Made by a program: the position numbers and the translations under genes. Positions 58,440 to 64,000 of a stretch of DNA of 64,000 nt are shown in pieces; position 1 is the stretch's first letter, and every line of letters starts with the position of its first letter. The stretch comes from Nocardia cyriacigeorgica. GTDB taxonomy: Bacteria; Actinomycetota; Actinomycetes; Mycobacteriales; Mycobacteriaceae. The notes under the pieces were generated by a model. That model did not search any database. It saw only the letters and a list, made by a program, of their open reading frames with translations, and was not told the origin of the DNA. The stretch is from assembly GCF_005863245.1 (NCBI RefSeq), contig NZ_VBUT01000001.1, positions 186,001 through 250,000 on the forward strand. The letters run 5' to 3'.

Positions 58440-58445
58440 TATCCG
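58436..58445 (+). promoter_or_regulatory. Promoter-like element of lipoprotein unit 3
   Basis: GTAGTATCCG, one base different from the elements of units 1 and 2, again 29 bases before the lipoprotein start. It overlaps the stop codon of kinase 2. Confidence 0.5.
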
Positions 58446-58474
58446 TCCGGACCTACGAACACAAGGGGGAGGGC

Positions 58475-59695
58475 ATGATCCATGCTGCGCGATCGACACT
58501 GATCAGAACGATCGGCGCCGTGGCAATGTCAGGAGCGCTCGCTGTGACGCTCGGAGCTTGCGGGGGAAGCGGAGTCGAAGGCAAGGCAGCCACCGCGAAG
58601 CCAGACCTATCCAACCTCGACGTCGGCAACTACCAGGCGGAGCCGGTGGAGCTCGGGAATGCCAAGAACGACAAGCAAGCTCGAGTCCGGGAATCCCAGC
58701 GGCTCGCAGACTACGTGGCTCTACCGTTCGAGATCGATTCTGCATTCGTCGAGCACGACCCTGGGCGCGGGTTCACCTCCAATGTCGTCCTCGACAACGA
58801 CGCCATGGCGGATCTGGTCATCAACGACACATTCGACGAGGTTGCCGGGGACATCGTTGCCGGGTGGATCAATTCGTGGACAACTGCCGCATCCGGTAAC
58901 GAGCCGGCGCGTGATCTGCACATTGCGGTGATGATGTTCCCGGATGCGCAGACAGCCGAAGAGGTCGCCTCCACCCTGGAGCATGACGACTTCACCTACA
59001 ACACGCAGAACGAACCGGTCACTCTCCCTGAATACCCAGCTACCAAATCGCATTGGCGACCTGGAATCTCCTCGATCGGAAGCTGGACGAGCCATGAACA
59101 GTTCGTCGTTTTCGTGAAGTATGTGGATGAAACGTCCGCGCCGCACCTGCCGAACTTGACAACACAGGTGGAACGGGTATTGGACTACCAGCTCCCGTTG
59201 CTGGAAAAATTCGAACCGACACCGGCCGCCGATCTTGACCGCATTGCGCTAGACCCTGACAAACTCCTGGGAAAGACGCTGCCCACCGACCCGGAAACCA
59301 CGACGAACCCAACGCCCAGCGGCTCATACAAAGGCCGAGGCGCTTTCCACGCATTGACGTTCTCCAACATGGATTTCATCGAAGAGAATGGCGTAGAGGC
59401 GATCGCCGTCGGAGAATCCATCGTTTTTCGCACACGCGAGGTCGAGGGCGCACAGCGGCTCTGGAACACCTGGAAACCATCTACGGACGAGGACCGGCCC
59501 GGTCGACCAGCAGAAGCGCCCAAGGGTGTCGAAGGGTCGGTCGAGTGCTACACACACACCAGCGAAGACGGTGCAGATATCGCGTCGTACTGCGTCCTAC
59601 AGACGGGCCGGTACGTCAGCTACGTGGGCTCCCCTCAGATCCAAGATCTGCACCAACGAGTCGCAGCACAGTACGCGATGTTGGTCAGCGAATAG
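58475..59695 (+). CDS. DUF7373-type lipoprotein C
   Basis: 406 residues from ATG 58475 with GGGGGAGGG upstream; the longer frame upstream is a shadow of kinase 2. Lipobox LGAC (Cys29). Mature start PDLSNLDVGNYQAEPVELG, SHWRPGISSIGSW, Cys pair (SVECYTHTS ... ASYCVLQTGRYVSYV) and end RVAAQYAMLVSE. More distant from A/B than those are from their own copies. First gene of the C-D-E run. Confidence 0.88.
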   Translation: MIHAARSTLIRTIGAVAMSGALAVTLGACGGSGVEGKAATAKPDLSNLDVGNYQAEPVELGNAKNDKQARVRESQRLADYVALPFEIDSAFVEHDPGRGFTSNVVLDNDAMADLVINDTFDEVAGDIVAGWINSWTTAASGNEPARDLHIAVMMFPDAQTAEEVASTLEHDDFTYNTQNEPVTLPEYPATKSHWRPGISSIGSWTSHEQFVVFVKYVDETSAPHLPNLTTQVERVLDYQLPLLEKFEPTPAADLDRIALDPDKLLGKTLPTDPETTTNPTPSGSYKGRGAFHALTFSNMDFIEENGVEAIAVGESIVFRTREVEGAQRLWNTWKPSTDEDRPGRPAEAPKGVEGSVECYTHTSEDGADIASYCVLQTGRYVSYVGSPQIQDLHQRVAAQYAMLVSE

Positions 59696-59703
59696 GGAAG
59701 CCG

Positions 59704-60954
59704 ATGTTCACACAGAAGTTCGGAAACATAGCCGGACGGCGTCTCTTCTGCACGTCGGCTGCGGTTTTGACGCTGGCAATGACAGTCACCGGGTGCGGCT
59801 CTGCGGTAAATGGAAGGCCCGTACCCGGGATGACGCCGGTCCAGTTGGACCAACTCGATTACGGTGACTTCGTCAAGGTACCGTCTGATTACGAGCCCAA
59901 ATCTCCCCCTACGCCCGCCGATGTCTTCAATATCGAAGCGCGGCGAATGCTCGACTACCTGATCTCTCCATTTCAGATCGATCCGGTGTTGCAACACCTG
60001 GAGCACACCAAATTGCTGGGACAGCGGGGCTCGATCTTCAGCGATTCGGTCACGGGCATTCTCCCGGCGGCCTTCGAGCCCATCGCGAAGCGGAACTCGT
60101 TCTTCACCGGCGTTTCCACTCAGCGATCGAACCTCAGCCTGCGCATCCGGGAATCGTTGTCGATCGCTATCATGCGGTTCGGTTCGGACGCGCTGGCGAA
60201 GTCCGCCGCGAACGAGTTCGACACCGCTCTCGGTCATATGGTGCCCGAGCGTAAGAAGCTATCCATCCCAGGGCATGACAAGGTGGTTGCCTCCGCCAGA
60301 GACGACTCCAAGGGCTGGGCTTTCGCCGTTCATGGCCCGTATGTGGTCGTCAGTTCTGCGGTCTCGTCCGCGGGAAAGCCGAACGCTCTTCCTGACCGGT
60401 TTGCCAAACTGTTCGACCTTCAGATGAAGGCATTGGAATCGCTCGATCCCACACCGCCGAACAACATACTGGATCTTCCTCAGAACCCAGAGGGCATCCT
60501 GCGACTGCCGGTGAAGCCATCCATGCTCGCGACCGATTCGTTCAGCGCAAGCTCGGATTACGTCGGCGTGTACGGAACGGCTGGATTCTCGCATTTCGCT
60601 ACTGATGCCAAGGAGCTCGGTAGCGCGGTCACCGACGCCGGCGTCGACCTCATAGCACATGTCGACGGCACGCTCTTCAGAACCCGGGACCTGGAAGCCG
60701 CGTTCAAGTTACAGACCGCGCTCGCAGCGTTGGGCAAGGATGATGAGGAGATTCAGCCCCCGCCGGGAATCGCGGATGCCCGATGCGTCAAACGCGACGA
60801 GCCTCATCCTGTCTTCAACAGCGAGTTCGAATGCATATTGGTGCACGGTCGGTTCGTTGCCGTATTACGAAGCGGGGGCATGGGAACCAGACTCGATCCC
60901 GTGTTGTATCGGCGAACCGCTGCCCAGCTATCGATCCTCGCGCAGGTCAGGTGA
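59704..60954 (+). CDS. DUF7373-type lipoprotein D (divergent)
   Basis: 416 residues from ATG 59704 (GGGAAG 3 bases upstream). Lipobox VTGC (Cys31). Shares the layout PVQLDQLDYGDFVKVPSDY, DLIAHVDGTLFRTRDLEAA, Cys pair (DARCVKRD ... FECILVHGRFVAVL) and end TAAQLSILAQVR, where the usual Q-Y is Q-L. The most divergent member. Its stop TGA overlaps a possible GTG start of E. Confidence 0.82.
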   Translation: MFTQKFGNIAGRRLFCTSAAVLTLAMTVTGCGSAVNGRPVPGMTPVQLDQLDYGDFVKVPSDYEPKSPPTPADVFNIEARRMLDYLISPFQIDPVLQHLEHTKLLGQRGSIFSDSVTGILPAAFEPIAKRNSFFTGVSTQRSNLSLRIRESLSIAIMRFGSDALAKSAANEFDTALGHMVPERKKLSIPGHDKVVASARDDSKGWAFAVHGPYVVVSSAVSSAGKPNALPDRFAKLFDLQMKALESLDPTPPNNILDLPQNPEGILRLPVKPSMLATDSFSASSDYVGVYGTAGFSHFATDAKELGSAVTDAGVDLIAHVDGTLFRTRDLEAAFKLQTALAALGKDDEEIQPPPGIADARCVKRDEPHPVFNSEFECILVHGRFVAVLRSGGMGTRLDPVLYRRTAAQLSILAQVR

Positions 60955-60959
60955 ACGAG

Positions 60960-62168
60960 ATGCATCATCGAATGGCGCGGACGTGCATGGTGTACACATC
61001 CGCCGCATTGCTGGCTTTGCTGCCGGTCACCGCCTGTGGCGACGCGACCGAGGACGTGCCCACCAAGACAGTCGACACCTCTGCACTCCAGCCAGGCAGC
61101 TATCCCACCGAACCTCGAAACGTCGCCGACCGGAAACCTGCCAATGCGGCGTCGATCCGTGAAGCGATTCGGCTTGCGGAATCGATGCCGTTGGCAATGG
61201 AGGTGGACAAGCAGTACGTCTACAACCAGTCGTCATCGGGAAAGATCTACGCACCGGAACTGCCGCCTCAGCAAGGCGACAGCGTGTGGGTCGAGAACTT
61301 CGGCGCAGTCATCCCTGGGCTCGTTGTCGGATGGACCTCGAATGCGCAACAACGCGAGGACTTCGCTCTCGGCCGAAATATCGATCAGACCGTGCTCAGG
61401 TTCTCGAATCCCGATCAGGCCAAGCATGCGGCGAAGGTGCTTTCCGAGGACAACCGCAAAGACAGTCCAGCCAAGCGGGATGTCCGCATTCCGGGGCATG
61501 ACGCTGCGATCAGCTATGTCACCGAACAGGATTCGGTGGTCACCTGGATGCCCCATGACGACCTGCTGATCTACACCTTCGTCACGCCGGGCTTGGAGGT
61601 GCCACCAGATGTCGACTATGTGATCGGCATGACCAAAACCGCGTTGGACAAGAACATCGAGATGCTCGCGGGCTACCAGCGGACCCCCACTGATGAGATG
61701 CCTGATCTCGCGATAGACACCGACGGACTACTCGGGCGGACGTTGCCAGTCGACGATATGAACAAGAGCGGGGCAACCGAGGGTGTGTACTCGCCCCATG
61801 CCGCCCTTCATCTGCGCGGCCGCGCCGACGTGCTGAAGCGCGCTTTCGACGATGCCGGGGTCGATCTGGTGGCTGACGCCGGCGCACGCGTCTACCGAAG
61901 CAGCGACTCGGCAGCGGCGTACCGGCTCGTCGCCGCCCTGATCGACCAACTCGACCCTCGATACGAGACGACAGATGCCCCCGCGGGCATGCCTGAGGCC
62001 AAGTGCTTCAAGAAGAGCGATCGACGATCGAGCCGCTTCACATCGATCCCACAGTTCCAATGCCTGTTCACCAATGGTCGCTATGTCGCAGTTGTCGATG
62101 CGGCACAGATTCAAGATCTGCACCAAAAGGCATCGGCGCAGTATTTGTTGTTGACAGACGAACGCTGA
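60960..62168 (+). CDS. DUF7373-type lipoprotein E
   Basis: 402 residues from ATG 60960, with AGGTGA five bases upstream; GTG 60951, overlapping the previous stop, is an alternative. Lipobox VTAC (Cys26). VDTSALQPGSYPTEPRN, DTDGLLGRTLPVDD, Cys pair (EAKCFKKS ... FQCLFTNGRYVAVVDAAQ) and end KASAQYLLLTDER. Last lipoprotein before kinase 3. Confidence 0.85.
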   Translation: MHHRMARTCMVYTSAALLALLPVTACGDATEDVPTKTVDTSALQPGSYPTEPRNVADRKPANAASIREAIRLAESMPLAMEVDKQYVYNQSSSGKIYAPELPPQQGDSVWVENFGAVIPGLVVGWTSNAQQREDFALGRNIDQTVLRFSNPDQAKHAAKVLSEDNRKDSPAKRDVRIPGHDAAISYVTEQDSVVTWMPHDDLLIYTFVTPGLEVPPDVDYVIGMTKTALDKNIEMLAGYQRTPTDEMPDLAIDTDGLLGRTLPVDDMNKSGATEGVYSPHAALHLRGRADVLKRAFDDAGVDLVADAGARVYRSSDSAAAYRLVAALIDQLDPRYETTDAPAGMPEAKCFKKSDRRSSRFTSIPQFQCLFTNGRYVAVVDAAQIQDLHQKASAQYLLLTDER

Positions 62169-62244
62169 TCGCACCGGGATCGACAGAGATCAGCAACCGC
62201 TAGTACGTTTCAGCCTCGAGGGGCATCAGACACAGGAGGTACGA

Positions 62245-63786
62245 ATGCCGTTGCGGCCAGGTGCCGTCGTGGGCGGCTACCGAATACTCCAGGTCCTCGG
62301 TAGCGGTGGCATGGGCACGGTCTATCTCGCTCAGAACCCGATCCTGCCGAAGCGGGATGCCCTGAAGGTTCTCAGCTCCGACTTGTCGACAGACCCAGAG
62401 TTTCGGGCACGGTTCGAACGCGAAGCGAATCTTGCTGCGGGCCTGGATCACCCGAATCTCGTCGCCGTATACAGCCGCGGCGAAGAGGACGGGCAGCTGT
62501 GGATCGCGATGCAGTACGTCGACGGCACGGATGCGTCCGAAGAGGTCGCCAAGGGACCGTCAGTCATGACACCGCAGCGGGCGCTTCGTATTATCTCCGA
62601 GGTCGGCAAGGGGCTCGACTACGCGCACCGCAAAGGCCTCCTGCATCGCGACGTCAAACCGGCGAACTTCCTACTCTCACGGGTCGAAGGCGACGACGAA
62701 GAGCGCGTCTTCCTCACGGACTTCGGCGTGGCGAAGTCCGCTGACGATGGCCAGGATCTGACAGCGACCGGCAACTTCATGGCCACCGTCGCGTATGCGC
62801 CGCCAGAGCAGCTGGTCGGCGCACAGCTGGACTATCGAGCCGATATCTACAGCCTGGCTTGCTCATTCTTCAAGCTGCTCACAGGCCAGAACCCGTACCC
62901 GTCGACCATGCCGGCTGTCGTCATGATGGGCCACCTGCACGAACCACCACCCAGCGTGAGTGCAGCCCGGCCAGGCCTACCGGCGGCTCTGGATGCGGTC
63001 ATCGCCAAAGCAATGGCCAAGTCACCCGAAGACCGCTACGGAAGCTGCCGCGAGTTCGTCCAGGCAGCCGAGGCTGCCCTGCTGGGCCAGCCCCAATTCC
63101 AAGCGCCACCTTCGGCATACGTCTCGGACCCGAGTCGCTACGCTCCGACGGCACCGCAGACTCAGTTTCAGTATTCCCAGCCGATGCATGCCGGTGACTC
63201 GACCGGGCCACGCATCGCTGCGACGGTTCCGAATGTGCGGCCGCGACGGGAACGCCGCATCAGCGGGAAACTTGTAGCTGCCACCCTCGCGGTGGTCGCG
63301 CTAATCGCGATTGCTGCGGGCACCTACTTCACCGTCGGGAGCCCGGGCGCAGACGCCGGACCCGGGTTGGCGCAGATCCGTGCAGACCACCCGGAATTCG
63401 CGGACAAGACGATTGCCGCGTTCAACATTGGCGAGTCGTCGATATCTGCAGTGCTGGATGGATCAGATCAGGCTAAATTTCTACAGGACATAGGGTTTCG
63501 ATATAGCAAGGACTACCAGCCACTCGGAGCTGAGAAGTCGCCGCGTGACCTCGCTCCAACCACATTCCAGTTGGCCGGTCAGCTGGACGTGGTAATAGCT
63601 GTCCGGACCGACAGCCTTGCAGGTGGTGGCGGTCTTCGTGGATTACCGCCGGGCTTGATGGCAACAAGCGCGAAGATTGTTGTAATTGATGAACCCGCGG
63701 CAGTGCAGTCGTTTCAGGTATGGACCGACCAGTCGGCCGACCGCCTGGTAGAAACCATGGTTCCAAAGTTGTCGAAGGTACTCTGA
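62245..63786 (+). CDS. Transmembrane Ser/Thr protein kinase of the lipoprotein array, kinase 3
   Basis: 513 residues; ATG 62245 with ACAGGAGGTACGA, an ideal ribosome site. Kinase domain very like kinase 2: GSGGMGTVYLAQ, Lys41, HRDVKPAN with Asp136, DFG 159-161, APPEQL. Gln/Pro-rich juxtamembrane region, helix about 342-363, ectodomain of 150 residues with LDGSDQAKFLQDIGFRYSK and SLAGGGGLRGL matching kinase 2. No PASTA repeats. Follows lipoprotein E after 76 bases and ends the array before a strong terminator. Confidence 0.93.
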   Translation: MPLRPGAVVGGYRILQVLGSGGMGTVYLAQNPILPKRDALKVLSSDLSTDPEFRARFEREANLAAGLDHPNLVAVYSRGEEDGQLWIAMQYVDGTDASEEVAKGPSVMTPQRALRIISEVGKGLDYAHRKGLLHRDVKPANFLLSRVEGDDEERVFLTDFGVAKSADDGQDLTATGNFMATVAYAPPEQLVGAQLDYRADIYSLACSFFKLLTGQNPYPSTMPAVVMMGHLHEPPPSVSAARPGLPAALDAVIAKAMAKSPEDRYGSCREFVQAAEAALLGQPQFQAPPSAYVSDPSRYAPTAPQTQFQYSQPMHAGDSTGPRIAATVPNVRPRRERRISGKLVAATLAVVALIAIAAGTYFTVGSPGADAGPGLAQIRADHPEFADKTIAAFNIGESSISAVLDGSDQAKFLQDIGFRYSKDYQPLGAEKSPRDLAPTTFQLAGQLDVVIAVRTDSLAGGGGLRGLPPGLMATSAKIVVIDEPAAVQSFQVWTDQSADRLVETMVPKLSKVL

Positions 63787-63908
63787 GGGAGATTTTGCCC
63801 ACCCAATGTCACCCGCCCCGAAACGAGCCCACCAAATTACCCACGCGGCAAAATCTGAACCCAGAACCGCTATCTGACAGGAAATCGAACTCGATCTCGT
63901 CCAGACAA

Positions 63909-63947
63909 TGAAGTGCTCCAATGCGCTAATCGCATTGGAGCACTTCA
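63909..63947. terminator. Strong terminator at the end of the array
   Basis: Perfect 17-base stem TGAAGTGCTCCAATGCG / CGCATTGGAGCACTTCA with a 5-base loop CTAAT, 122 bases after kinase 3. No T-tract. The 63787-63908 stretch before it shows no gene and is A-richer than the window average. Confidence 0.75.
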
Positions 63948-63955
63948 GGGACTAA

Positions 63956-64000
63956 TCACATGCCGAGCCAGGCACCGGCATTCTGCTTGTCAGTGGCACT
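63956..64000 (-). CDS. Possible 3' end of a convergent gene (partial)
   Basis: On the minus strand the window edge opens a frame SATDKQNAGAWLGM then TGA. It lies just beyond the terminator, in the expected place for a convergent neighbour, but 14 codons cannot prove coding. Confidence 0.3.
   Translation of the reverse strand, partial: SATDKQNAGAWLGM

Noticed and set aside
57035..58474. Upstream part of an 886-codon frame leading into lipoprotein C
   Set aside because: This part is the +1 frame shadow of kinase 2; lipoprotein C begins at ATG 58475 with its own ribosome site and signal peptide.

Overview
The window is high-GC actinobacterial chromosome and looks like Nocardia or a very close Nocardiaceae relative. 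The evidence is the coding bias, frequent GTG starts, WhiB, SigD/RsdA, GroEL1 with a His-rich tail, DUF397/XRE pairs and ESX-type secreted proteins. The gene order also follows the Mycobacterium tuberculosis block from about Rv3396c to Rv3446c: guaA, guaB3, guaB2, DUF5319, rsdA, sigD, whiB3, groEL1-groES, tsaD-rimI-tsaB-tsaE, alr, nnr, glmS, glmM, rpsI-rplM. The species assignment is inference from order and family content; no search was run.

1-13 kb: the end of a WD40 protein, a PspC/LiaF-like envelope sensor, purine genes (guaA, guaB3, guaB2), the SigD/anti-SigD pair, a WhiB3-type Fe-S regulator, and a SigK-type sigma factor whose anti-sigma partner is unusually short. 13-25 kb: groES-groEL1 under a CIRCE operator, an Hsp70-like membrane protein, the tRNA t6A genes mixed with rimI, alr and a hydrolase in an overlapping operon, and nnr followed by decayed copies of its own 3' end. 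25-30 kb: a cupredoxin lipoprotein, a MarR/MFS pair with a palindromic operator candidate, glmS, and a hydrolase-fold protein lacking the usual Ser.

30-41 kb is accessory: a small operon of EspC/EspB-like type VII substrates that share a C-terminal tail, an ABC-F protein, a Ser/Thr kinase overlapping a truncated repeat-bearing HNH gene, and an XRE regulator with two DUF397 genes made by a visible 247-bp duplication. 41-44.5 kb returns to core genes (glmM, rpsI, rplM).

44.5-64 kb is the most interesting part. It holds an Hsp70-like membrane protein, an FHA-ABC transporter of the Rv1747 type, a zinc metallopeptidase lipoprotein, an FHA protein, and then about 12 kb made of seven related lipoproteins of about 405 residues and two PknB-like kinases. 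The order is A1-B1-A2-B2-kinase-C-D-E-kinase. Both kinases carry related non-PASTA ectodomains. The lipoproteins share a C-terminal Cys pair, a GRY-like segment and a terminal A-Q-Y/L motif, and three lipoprotein units have the same promoter-like element. I propose this as an undescribed envelope-sensing module feeding phospho-threonine signalling to FHA proteins; this is a hypothesis from gene content and sequence pattern only.
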